Shown one piece after another: positions 1-7,261 of a stretch of 13,377 bases of DNA; the stretch's first letter is position 1; each line of letters opens with the position of its first letter. The notes beneath the pieces are model-generated. The model did not search any database. It was given only the letters and a program-made list of their open reading frames with translations, and was not told the DNA's origin. The translations under genes and the position numbers were made by a program. The DNA comes from an uncultured Clostridia bacterium (lineage in GTDB: Bacteria; Bacillota; Clostridia; Christensenellales; UBA1242), in assembly GCA_948439925.1 (NCBI GenBank), contig CAOJNR010000012.1, positions 1 to 13,377 on the forward strand. The letters are read 5' to 3'.

Positions 1-970
1 TCAGGAAAAACTTTCTCAGGTTATAAATCAAGCACTGAGCGATTTAGACTATGATATTTCAAAAAATAAAAAAGTATATATTGGCGTTCCAGCGGAGTTT
101 TCTTCGGTGACGGCGACCAGTGCTTCTATGAACTTTGGCGACAGGCGCAAGATTAAGCAATCGGATATCGACGCGATGTTCTATTCTGCTGGCGAGAAAG
201 CAAAGGGCGAAGGCGTGGAAATCCTTTCTGTCAATCCAATTTCATTCAGCATTGATGATGCAAGATTGTCATATAGTCCAGTTGGTGAAATTGCATCTTC
301 GCTTTCAGCAAAACTTTCAATTATCTATGTTGGACGTGAATTTATATCTCTTTTCAACAGTATTATTGCTGGCTTTGGCTTTGAAAGTGTGGAATATATT
401 TCTGAGCCACTTTGCGAAGCGCTGTTTGTTATCTCAAAAGAGGAGAGAGAGGACTTAAATCTTTTTATTGATGTGGGCGATTTGACAACTTCGGTTGCTA
501 TTGTTAAAGGTGAAGGTCTTGCTCACTTATCATCTTTCTCTATTGGCGGAGCTTTTATCACAAACTCGCTTTCAGAAGCGTTTGACTTATCCTTATCTGA
601 GGCTGATCGCCTAAAAAAAATGGTTGTTTTATCGCTTAAAGGCAAGTCGACTGATTTCTATGAACTGACAACTGACCTTGGCAAAGTTGTAAAAATCCCA
701 CTAAATCAGGCAAATGAAGTTGTGGGCTACATAATTGACACAATCGGCAGTGCGATCTCAAAATGTTTGCAACTCTTTTCGAGTGACTATATTCCATTCC
801 TTCCAGTCTATCTCTCTGGCGGGGGAATAACTCGGGTTAAAGGCGGAAGAGATTATCTTGCAAAGTGCCTTGGCAGAAACATTAGCTATGGCGTTCCAAG
901 ATTGCCAGGAAAAGATAAACCAACACTTGCATCAATATATTCTTTGGTTGCAATGGCACTTAAAGACTAA
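1..970 (+). CDS. ftsA: Cell division protein FtsA, 3' part (5' end outside window)
   Basis: Actin-like ATPase that anchors FtsZ to the membrane at the division site. The reading frame is open from base 2, giving 322 visible residues; the GTG at 107 is internal, not a start. Visible actin-fold signatures are a phosphate-binding strand (IDVGDLTTS, near bases 467-493) and the adenosine motif LSGGGITRVKG (near 812-845). The GVPRLPGKDKPTLASIYSLV segment near the end is typical of FtsA. The next gene is ftsZ, the standard ftsA-ftsZ order. Oddity: the protein stops about 8 residues after the last core helix (ending VAMALKD). There is no linker and no C-terminal amphipathic membrane-targeting helix of the kind seen in Bacillus and E. 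coli FtsA. Stop codon TAA. The family call rests on motifs and position, since the N-terminus is not in view. Confidence 0.87.
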   Translation, partial: QEKLSQVINQALSDLDYDISKNKKVYIGVPAEFSSVTATSASMNFGDRRKIKQSDIDAMFYSAGEKAKGEGVEILSVNPISFSIDDARLSYSPVGEIASSLSAKLSIIYVGREFISLFNSIIAGFGFESVEYISEPLCEALFVISKEEREDLNLFIDVGDLTTSVAIVKGEGLAHLSSFSIGGAFITNSLSEAFDLSLSEADRLKKMVVLSLKGKSTDFYELTTDLGKVVKIPLNQANEVVGYIIDTIGSAISKCLQLFSSDYIPFLPVYLSGGGITRVKGGRDYLAKCLGRNISYGVPRLPGKDKPTLASIYSLVAMALKD

Positions 971-1030
971 ATTTCGTCAAAAGACATCAAAAATTGCGTA
1001 TCAAGCACATTTTGCTCCAAAATCAGCTAT

Positions 1031-1078
1031 TTAAAAATGTATAAAATCATAAAAAAATGAAAAAATATACATTTTTTA
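1031..1078. repeat. AT-only imperfect inverted repeat between ftsA and ftsZ
   Basis: The arms are 1031-1043 and 1066-1078, 13 bases each with one mismatch, separated by 22 bases of A-rich sequence. The right arm contains a run of six T. It could be a weak terminator for ftsA or simply AT-rich spacer; with no G/C core the stem would be unstable. Confidence 0.3.
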
Positions 1079-1098
1079 GAAAAATCTTGCTCGATTGT

Positions 1099-1127
1099 TT
1101 GCAAAATTACGCAAAAAGAGTTACAAT
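1099..1127 (+). promoter_or_regulatory. SigA-type promoter of ftsZ
   Basis: A -35 box TTGCAA (1099-1104) is followed after exactly 17 bases by a -10 box TACAAT (1122-1127). This predicts a start near 1134 and a leader of about 26 bases before the ftsZ ATG. It would let ftsZ be transcribed apart from ftsA. Confidence 0.6.
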
Positions 1128-1159
1128 AAACATGAAAAACAAAACAAGGAGTAAATTTT

Positions 1160-2359
1160 ATGGATAACTACACAAATACTTCAGTTGCAAAAATCAAAGT
1201 TGTTGGCGTTGGCGGTGGCGGAAACAACGCGGTTAACAGAATGATTGATGCGGGAGTGACTTCTGCTCAGTTTGTTGTTGTTAACACTGACTGACAAATG
1301 CTTTTGATTTCAAAAGCTGAAACAAAACTTCAAATTGGTGAAAGACTTACACAAGGTCTTGGCGCTGGCGCTAAGCCAGACATTGGTCAAAAGGCTGCCG
1401 AAGAGAGCAAAGCTTCAATTACTGAAATGCTTGAAGGCACAAATCTTGTGTTTATCACTGCTGGTATGGGTGGCGGAACTGGAACTGGTGCTGCACCTGT
1501 TATTGCTCAAATTGCAAAAGAAATGGGCATTTTGACAATCGCTGTTATCACAAAGCCATTCTCTTTTGAAGGCCCAGTTCGTCAAAGAAATGCTGAGCAA
1601 GGTCTTGAAAAGCTCAGAAAGTATGTTGACGCACTCGTTGTTATCCCAAATGAAAAACTTCTTGAAATTGTCCCTAAAAAGACACCTCTCACTGAATCAT
1701 TCCGTTTTGCTGACGATGTTCTTCGTCAGGGCGTGCAAGGTATCTCTGACCTTATCGTTTATCCAGGTCTTATCAACCTTGACTTTGCTGACGTTACAAC
1801 AATTATGAAAGACAAAGGTCTTGCTCACATGGGTATTGGTTATGGCACTGGTGACAACAAGGCGCTTGACGCTGTTAAGCAAGCTGTTGCAAGTCCACTT
1901 CTTGAAACAACAATAGAGGGCGCAACTGGTCTTCTTATCAATATTAAGGGCGGAAATGATCTCACACAAGATGATCTCAATGAAGCTGCGGCTCTTGTTA
2001 GAGAAGTTGTTGATGAAAACTGCAACATTATTCTTGGAACAAGCGTTGACGAAAATATGCATGATGAAGTGGAAATCACTCTTATTGCAACAGGTTTCCA
2101 AAAGCCTAACGCTGAGGAAGAAGAAAAGAAAGATAATCCAGTTGCATCTGCTCGCTCAATCGGCGATATGGGGCAAAAGAAGGAAATGCCTTCTGCTAGA
2201 AGCATTTTCAGTCAATATGCAATGAAGTCAGCTCCTGTTGAAGAAAAACCAGAGGTGAATCTCACTCCAAACAATGACCCAACTTCTTCAAGGGTTGAAG
2301 TGGACAGACCTTCAAATGTTCCACCATGGATTGAAAAACTTAGAAAGAACAAAAAGTAA
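1160..2359 (+). CDS. ftsZ: Cell division GTPase FtsZ, interrupted by an in-frame TGA at codon 45
   Basis: Tubulin-like GTPase that forms the cytokinetic ring. ATG at 1160 follows the ribosome binding site AAGGAG (1146-1151). The frame gives 399 codons, normal for the family, if the TGA at 1292-1294 is passed. N-terminal GVGGGGNNAVNRM (residues 16-28) is the first nucleotide loop; TAGMGGGTGTGAAP (about 100-113) is the tubulin signature; the T7 region and a C-terminal PPWIEKLRKNKK peptide (binding site for FtsA and other partners) are present. The TGA replaces the residue after NTD in the T2 loop (NTD-x-Q), which touches the nucleotide. The frame before and after is fully conserved and there is no indel. 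ATG 1298, just after the TGA, lacks a binding site, and starting there would delete the glycine loop. Trp elsewhere in the gene is TGG. The gene may be recoded, truly broken, or carry a sequence error; see findings. Confidence 0.93.
1292..1317 (+). other. In-frame UGA-C with downstream hairpin inside ftsZ (possible recoding element)
   Basis: The stop is TGA 1292-1294 followed by C, the leakiest stop context known in bacteria and the same tetranucleotide as in the prfB frameshift site of this window. Six bases on, GCTTTTG (1300-1306) and CAAAAGC (1311-1317) form a perfect 7-bp stem with loop ATTT. The hairpin also encodes conserved residues (LLISKA), so it may be coincidental. The loop lacks the G expected of a bacterial SECIS and lies too close to the UGA. 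Confidence 0.35.
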
Positions 2360-2381
2360 GGCTTTTGCCTTACTTTTTTTT
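2351..2381 (+). terminator. Rho-independent terminator of ftsZ
   Basis: The stem AAGTAAGGC (2354-2362) pairs with GCCTTACTT (2367-2375) around a TTTT loop and runs into a T tract to 2381. The left arm overlaps the last Lys codons and the TAA stop of ftsZ. Confidence 0.9.
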
Positions 2382-2492
2382 GGGAAACAAAAACTTTTTC
2401 AGATAAACTTTAATTATAACTTTTTTTGAAAAAGATTTTGAGGTTGATTAAAAATACATAATAAAACATTTTTATTTTTGTTGAAAAATGTG

Positions 2493-2513
2493 TATAATAA
2501 TATTGAAAAGGAG
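2493..2513 (+). promoter_or_regulatory. -10 box and ribosome binding site of the large repeat protein
   Basis: TATAAT at 2493-2498 has no good -35 box at standard distance. The binding site AAAAGGAG lies at 2506-2513. The predicted transcript start (about 2505) falls after the ATG at 2488, which favours GTG 2518 as the real start codon. Confidence 0.45.
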
Positions 2514-2517
2514 AAAT

Positions 2518-5037
2518 GTGAAAGGAATTTTAAAAAACAAAACGTTCTTCTTATTTTTTATTATGTCACTTGCCTTTTTGGTGGCAGGTATTTTTATATT
2601 TTCTTTTGATGAAAAGCCTTCTTTTGCTGATAGACGAATAATAGGTGAAATCATTTTGAACTTTGATAGTGAAGTCAAGTGGAATGGTGAACTTGAAGGC
2701 AATATTATTGCTGGTGAAGAAATTGGCAGAAATGTTAAATATCAAATTGTTGAAGCGGATGGCTATAAATATCAGATTGTTGCACCAATTTATAATGTAA
2801 CTTTAAGGCTTACCCGTGACTCAAATGAGGTTTTGGATATTACCGAGCCAGGAAGTAGGCAAAACACAAATTTTTCAGGGTCAAGCTTGACTTATTCAAA
2901 AGGCATTGTTTATTATAACTTTAACGACTGGATTTATAATTCGACGACTGGCAAAGCACATAATTTTTATGCCATCGAACACTATTTTAAAGGTGAATAC
3001 CCAGGAACGCTTATCAAACGTGAAGAATGGTATCCTGCAAACGAAACAACTTTGACTGGTGATATGCGTGACGACTGGGTTTTTACATACACGCTTAATG
3101 TTACACCAAAAAATGTTATAGCCAAAATGGTTGTTGAATATCAACAAGATAATGGAAGCTTTTTATATGGTGATGAGATTGGAAGGGAAGAACTTAGCTA
3201 TGGCAACAGATTCACAAGTGTGAATGCAAGCAATTATTCTTTTATAGGAAGACATTTTGATGGCTGGTATCATAATGGCGATAAAGTTTCTTCAAACGCT
3301 GAGGCAAACCTCATTGCTGACATGGGCAGTATCACTCAAAACGATGTTGAAAATCTTGAAACGAATGACTTCTATGCAAGATTTGCTTTAAATAGCTATA
3401 ACGTAGATTTAAATTCAAATGACAATCGTTCTCTAACAGCAACTCAAAATTTCACTTATGGTCAGTCGCAAAATCTCATTGCTTTTCCTTTTGCCAAAAA
3501 TGGTTACAGCTTTCTTGGTTGGTCGACTTCGCCAACAGGCAATGTTATCTATGCTGATCAGCAGAGCGTTTCAAATTTAACAGCAGAACATAATGGAACA
3601 GTCAACCTCTATGCAATTTGGGATGTTGCAACTCCGCTTGTGACATTTGATTTCCAAGGCTCAAATGTTGAAGGCACAAAAACTATCACAGCAGAGTTTG
3701 ATAAGCCAATGCCAGCTGTGACAATACCGCAAAAACAAGGATATATTTTTGATGGTTATTTCACTCAGCCAAATGGTGCAGGTGAAAGATATTATAACGC
3801 AGGCGGAAAAAGTGCAAAGGACTGTGATTTTACTGTTAACATAACTCTCTATGCAAATTGGCTTTCTTCGTGGCTGAGTGATACGGCGTCAAAAGAGTTT
3901 AGTGTAGATAGTGACGGCTATATCAGCTTGTCAAGTGCTGATGACCTTGCTTCACTTGCACATATGGTCAATTATGAGAATTTTGACACAACAAACTTGA
4001 AGTTTAAATTGCAAACTGATATTGACCTTGCGGGCAAGTATTGGCTTGGCGTGGGTAAAGGTTTTATAGACGGTGATTTTGTCAATCCACAAAATGCGTT
4101 CAGAGGTGTCTTTGATGGCAATGGACACGTAATAAATAATCTTACCACTTATGATTTCCAACTCAATGGCGGAGAAGAGGATTTGATTGGCCTTTTTGGT
4201 CTTACAAGTGGAGCTGAAATCAAAAATATTATCTTTGCAAACAGTTTTGTCAGTGGACGCGAAGGTGTTGGGACAATCATTGGATGGGCGGAAGGAACGA
4301 TTATCGAAAACTGCAAGATTGTTTCAGGGCAAGTTAAAGCAAACAGCGTTGCAGGTGGAATTGCAGGCTTTATATCAAATGAATCTCAGATTGTCAAAAC
4401 TACAACAAGAGCAAGCGTCAATGCAGAAGCAGATTTAGCAGGCGGAATTGTTGCTAGTGTAAATTCTTCAAATGTAACAGATTGTATAAATTATGGCAAT
4501 GTTCAATCAAATGGTATGGTTGGCGGAATTTGCGGTGAAGTTATCGGCAGAAGCGCAGTTTCATCGTCAATTAATCATGGACAAATTCAAGGCAAAAATA
4601 TTGGTGCGATAATTGGTAGATTGGGTGCGCTGGGCATAATAAACAACATCGAAGTTTCTTCAAATGCAAATTATGGAACACTATTAAGTGATAACAAAAT
4701 TGGTGCGATAATTGGTGATGTTACTCTTAGCGCAAATGATTTGGTTACCATTATTTATAACTCCTCAGTTTCACAGTCTTCCTCTCAAAATGTTGATTTT
4801 GTTGGTGGAACATTTAATGGACTGTTGCAGGCAAGTTATTTTCAAGCAAACACAAATTCATCTTCGCTTAAAGTTGCAACTGGCAGTGCTGACGAGTTTA
4901 GTGATGGCTTTCGTTATCAAGCTGGAGTCAACAATTCGCTACCAATGCAAGTGGAACTCTTTGTTCTAGCTTCGGCTATTGATAGGCAGGATGATGTTCT
5001 ATCAAATTGTTTAGGCGGATTCAGTGTAAGAAATTAA
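2518..5037 (+). CDS. Large exported repeat protein (Listeria-Bacteroides repeats plus GLUG repeats), putative surface adhesin
   Basis: Not a named gene. From GTG 2518 it is 839 aa; this start is preferred to the in-frame ATG 2488 because the AAAAGGAG site ends 4 bases before it. Residues about 8-31 form a hydrophobic signal or anchor segment (FFLFFIMSLAFLVAGIFIF), so it is exported. After an N-terminal beta-rich region (about 40-200) come two clear InlB-B/Listeria-Bacteroides repeats (about 293-369 and 373-448, each ending in LYAxW) and a degenerate copy at about 206-290 with HFDGWY. Residues about 460-560 (LSSADDLASLA, FRGVFDGNGHVINNL) lead into glycine-rich GLUG-type repeats at about 560-740 (VAGGIAGF, LAGGIVAS, MVGGICGEV, IGAIIG), which predict a beta-helix. 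No LPxTG motif or C-terminal membrane helix is seen; attachment may use only the N-terminal segment. Such proteins are usually adhesins or surface proteins of host-associated bacteria; the function here is inferred. Confidence 0.82.
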   Translation: MKGILKNKTFFLFFIMSLAFLVAGIFIFSFDEKPSFADRRIIGEIILNFDSEVKWNGELEGNIIAGEEIGRNVKYQIVEADGYKYQIVAPIYNVTLRLTRDSNEVLDITEPGSRQNTNFSGSSLTYSKGIVYYNFNDWIYNSTTGKAHNFYAIEHYFKGEYPGTLIKREEWYPANETTLTGDMRDDWVFTYTLNVTPKNVIAKMVVEYQQDNGSFLYGDEIGREELSYGNRFTSVNASNYSFIGRHFDGWYHNGDKVSSNAEANLIADMGSITQNDVENLETNDFYARFALNSYNVDLNSNDNRSLTATQNFTYGQSQNLIAFPFAKNGYSFLGWSTSPTGNVIYADQQSVSNLTAEHNGTVNLYAIWDVATPLVTFDFQGSNVEGTKTITAEFDKPMPAVTIPQKQGYIFDGYFTQPNGAGERYYNAGGKSAKDCDFTVNITLYANWLSSWLSDTASKEFSVDSDGYISLSSADDLASLAHMVNYENFDTTNLKFKLQTDIDLAGKYWLGVGKGFIDGDFVNPQNAFRGVFDGNGHVINNLTTYDFQLNGGEEDLIGLFGLTSGAEIKNIIFANSFVSGREGVGTIIGWAEGTIIENCKIVSGQVKANSVAGGIAGFISNESQIVKTTTRASVNAEADLAGGIVASVNSSNVTDCINYGNVQSNGMVGGICGEVIGRSAVSSSINHGQIQGKNIGAIIGRLGALGIINNIEVSSNANYGTLLSDNKIGAIIGDVTLSANDLVTIIYNSSVSQSSSQNVDFVGGTFNGLLQASYFQANTNSSSLKVATGSADEFSDGFRYQAGVNNSLPMQVELFVLASAIDRQDDVLSNCLGGFSVRN

Positions 5038-5135
5038 AATTTATTTTAAAGCATTTAATGCATCAATGTCCATATAAACATATGATATAAAAAGACTGTT
5101 CAAAAAGTTAAGAAAATGCAAAAATAATTAGATAA

Positions 5136-5164
5136 TAAAAAAAGGCAAGGAATTTGCCTTTTTT
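5136..5164. terminator. Bidirectional terminator between convergent genes
   Basis: GGCAA (5144-5148) pairs with TTGCC (5154-5158), extended by an A-run on the left and a T-run on the right. Both strands therefore show a stem followed by a T tract. It serves the repeat protein (+) and the 221-aa gene (-). Confidence 0.8.
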
Positions 5165-5183
5165 CATTATCCGATTAAGAAAT

Positions 5184-5849
5184 TTATCTATTAAAATTGT
5201 TTGAAATTGTTGCTGTTGGATAGAGTGGTAGATCAGCGAGTGCTTGACAAGCAGAATTTTGCTGTGCTTGTTGGCAAGGTGGAACGACAGGGTAGCCAAA
5301 ACTTGGAACAAGCAAGTCAACAACTGCCGTAACTTTGATGAGAATTTGGATACAGCCAGTAACTGTGAAAGTGTTTTCAGCAGTGTATGAACCTATTGTG
5401 CTTGCAAAAGTTGCTTGCGCTGTGATGTTGACTGGGCTGAGTGATGGCTGTGGAACGAAAAGCACCACGCTTTTTGCAACAGTTATAGTTGAACTTGCAG
5501 TGCCAAGCACGCCGTTTGCATCACGATAAGTCACTGTCACTGGAATTGTGACATTCATGCTGACGTTCGCATAGTTTGGTGTGCTGTCAATGCGGTCGAT
5601 AACAAGGTCAGAAATTGTTGCGTTTTGACCGATTGTGTTTTGAGCTGAAATATATGTGAGTGGCAGAGCTGGGTTTGCTGGATTGAAACCAGTAACTGGA
5701 AGTATTATTCCAGTTTCAGTTGATTGAGAAACGCAGGCGTCAAAAACCTTGGTTGTTTCAATCAGGACCTTTTCGCAAATACCATTGAGTCCGTTGTTCC
5801 CGATTGGGCCAGGACGATTTGGATTTGTGTTATTGATGTAAAATGACAT
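5184..5849 (-). CDS. Probable spore-surface or coat-like protein, 221 aa, uncharacterised family
   Basis: I do not recognise a named gene. The start is supported by a strong AAGGAGG site (complement, 5860-5866). There is no signal peptide. The N-terminus is Asn/Pro/Gly rich with short collagen-like G-x-y triplets (GPI-GNN-GLN-GIC). Residues about 24-40 read CEKVLIETTKVFDACVSQ. The middle is a beta-rich module (DLVIDRIDSTPNYANVSMNV, then VTVTYRDANG, then VVLFVPQPS). The C-terminal part reads CIQILIKVTAVVDLLVPSFGYP followed by a Pro/Cys/Gln segment. From memory this layout (Cys-bounded beta module, then VxLLVPSxGY and PPCQ) recurs in uncharacterised clostridial proteins I associate with spore surfaces; that is recollection, not a search. 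Upstream on the minus strand, GCACA (5942-5946), 17 bases, CATATTA (5918-5924) resembles a SigF/SigG promoter with one mismatch. Being cytoplasmic yet Cys-containing fits a coat protein made in the mother cell or forespore. Confidence 0.6.
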   Translation of the reverse strand: MSFYINNTNPNRPGPIGNNGLNGICEKVLIETTKVFDACVSQSTETGIILPVTGFNPANPALPLTYISAQNTIGQNATISDLVIDRIDSTPNYANVSMNVTIPVTVTYRDANGVLGTASSTITVAKSVVLFVPQPSLSPVNITAQATFASTIGSYTAENTFTVTGCIQILIKVTAVVDLLVPSFGYPVVPPCQQAQQNSACQALADLPLYPTATISNNFNR

Positions 5850-5974
5850 GTAATTTTAACCTCCTTAAATTTGTGCAAGACAAGTCCTTTTGCCAGAGAA
5901 CTTTGCATACACTCTATTAATATGAACTGTGCCTATGCTTTTGTGCAAATTTTTGCAATAGAAAGGTTTTTTGT

Positions 5975-6002
5975 TTGCAAAATCATGTTTTTATGTTAAT
6001 AT
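5975..6002 (+). promoter_or_regulatory. Candidate SigA promoter of prfB
   Basis: TTGCAA (5975-5980), 16 bases, then an extended -10 TGT-TAATAT (5994-6002). An overlapping TATAAT lies at 6002-6007. The leader to the ATG at 6038 would be about 25-30 bases, including the GTGGAGG site at 6025-6031. Confidence 0.5.
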
Positions 6003-6037
6003 ATAATTAAATTTTTAAAAACTTGTGGAGGCAATTT

Positions 6038-7136
6038 ATGATTCTTGATAATTTTAAAGTTAGACTTAATGAAATGAAGGAAGATTTTTCTTTCATAAAG
6101 GAGTGTCTTTGACTCGGCTAAACTTGTGGCAGAACTGGAACAACTTAAATCTCAGCAACTTGAAGAAGGTTTTTATCTAAATCAAAAACTTGTTTTGGAA
6201 GTTGGCAAAAAAGTTAAACTTATCGAAGAAAAACTTTCAACAATAAAAATGCTTGCAAGTGGATTGGATGACATTGATGCACTTATTGAACTTATTGAAG
6301 AAAGTGGTGATTCTTCACTTGAAAATGAACTTGAAGAAAGTGTGCATGAACTTGAAAAGAAAATTGATAAGGCAAAAGTGGAAACTTTGCTTTCAGGCAA
6401 GTATGACAGTTATGATGCAATCATGACACTTCATGCAGGCGCTGGCGGAACTGAGGCACAGGATTGGACAGATATGCTTTATCGCATGTATCAAATGTAT
6501 TGCGAAAAAACTGGCTTTAAACTCAAAGTTTTGGATATTCTTGACGGTGATGAAGCTGGTCTTAAAAGTATCACTTTTGAGGTGAGTGGCGAGTATGCTT
6601 ACGGCTATCTCAAATGCGAAAAAGGTGTGCATAGACTTGTGCGCATATCACCATTTGATTCAAACGCAAGGCGTCACACATCTTTTGCAAGTGTTGAAGT
6701 TATGCCAAAGATTGACGAAATGCCAGATATACAAATTCGTCCTGAGGATCTTAAAATTGACACCTTCCGTTCGTCAGGCGCTGGCGGACAGCATGTCAAT
6801 AAAACCGAGTCGGCAATTCGAATCACTCATATTCCAACAGGAATAGTGACTGCTTGCCAGACTGAGCGAAGTCAACTTCAAAACAAAGAGAATGCAATGA
6901 AGATGCTTTACTCAAAACTGGTCGAGAAAGCAGAGAGTGAGGAAATGGAAAAACTTGCCGAGATTCGCGGTGAAATCAAAAAGATTGAGTGGGGAAGCCA
7001 GATTCGCTCTTATGTTTTCTGTCCATACACTCTTGCAAAAGACCATCGCACAGGCTATGAAGACAGCGACATTCAAGGCGTCATGAACGGCAATATTCAA
7101 GAGTTTATCAATGAATATCTGAAAAAATTATATTAA
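6038..7136 (+). CDS. prfB: Peptide chain release factor 2 (RF2), made by programmed +1 frameshift
   Basis: RF2 releases the peptide at UGA and UAA stops. ATG 6038 follows GTGGAGG. The frame reads 24 codons to CTT and then TGA (6110-6112); skipping T6110 continues through GAC to the stop at 7136, so the CDS is join(6038..6109, 6111..7136), 365 aa, the exact length of E. coli RF2. The codon-recognition tripeptide SPF is at about 204-206 and the catalytic GGQ (SSGAGGQHVNKTES) at about 249-251, both at E. coli-like positions. The N-terminal helical domain (about 1-110) is rich in Glu and Lys. The frameshift makes synthesis depend on slow UGA termination, so RF2 limits its own level. The gene lies alone between a divergent coat-like gene and convergent spoIIP. 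It shows that this organism decodes UGA as stop. Confidence 0.96.
6098..6113 (+). promoter_or_regulatory. prfB programmed +1 frameshift site
   Basis: AAGGAG (6098-6103, internal Shine-Dalgarno stimulator), TGT, CTT, TGA, C. The three-base spacing between the stimulator and CTT and the UGA-C context match the classical E. coli site (AGGGGG-TAT-CTT-TGA-C). Confidence 0.95.
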
Positions 7137-7137
7137 C

Positions 7138-7165
7138 AGCACTTTTCTGGCGCTTTTAAAGTGCT
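7138..7165 (+). terminator. Stem-loop after prfB
   Basis: AGCACTTT (7138-7145) pairs with AAAGTGCT (7158-7165) around a 12-base loop, starting right after the prfB stop. Only two T follow, so it is a weak terminator or 3'-end stabiliser ahead of the stronger one at 7205-7238. Confidence 0.45.
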
Positions 7166-7204
7166 TTAAAAAACTTATTAAATTTAATACTTTTAAGAAA
7201 CAAA

Positions 7205-7238
7205 AAAGATCCACAGGTATAACCTGAGGATTTTTATT
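7205..7238. terminator. Bidirectional terminator between prfB and spoIIP
   Basis: ATCC-A-CAGGT (7209-7218) pairs with ACCTG-A-GGAT (7222-7231) around the loop ATA, with one A-A mismatch. TTTTT(A)TTT follows on the + strand and a T6 run (complement of 7202-7207) on the - strand, so both convergent transcripts can end here. Confidence 0.8.
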
Positions 7239-7261
7239 TGAGCAAAATTTGATTTTTTTTG

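Noticed and set aside
1292..1294. UGA reassigned to Trp or Gly across the genome (code 4 or 25)
   Set aside because: prfB with an intact UGA-dependent frameshift is present, RF2 has its SPF motif, Trp is encoded by TGG, other long genes contain no in-frame TGA, and one gene ends in TGA.
1292..1330. Selenocysteine insertion in FtsZ
   Set aside because: The hairpin loop is too near the UGA and lacks the conserved G; no FtsZ selenoprotein is known to me; no sel genes are in view.
1840..2205. Antisense open frames inside ftsZ (and similar ones in the prfB, tsaD and U32 genes)
   Set aside because: They are shadows of strongly conserved coding sequence, with no binding sites or recognisable products.
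1298..2359. ATG 1298 as the true ftsZ start
   Set aside because: It has no ribosome binding site and would remove the first 46 residues including the nucleotide-binding GGGGN; a strong site precedes ATG 1160.
5038..5135. Possible small gene or RNA between the repeat protein and its terminator
   Set aside because: Only AT-rich sequence and a short GCATTTAATGC palindrome are seen, with no binding site or open frame of useful size.
5335..5529. Plus-strand open frame inside the 221-aa gene
   Set aside because: The minus-strand gene has the ribosome binding site, terminator and coherent beta-domain sequence; the plus frame has none.
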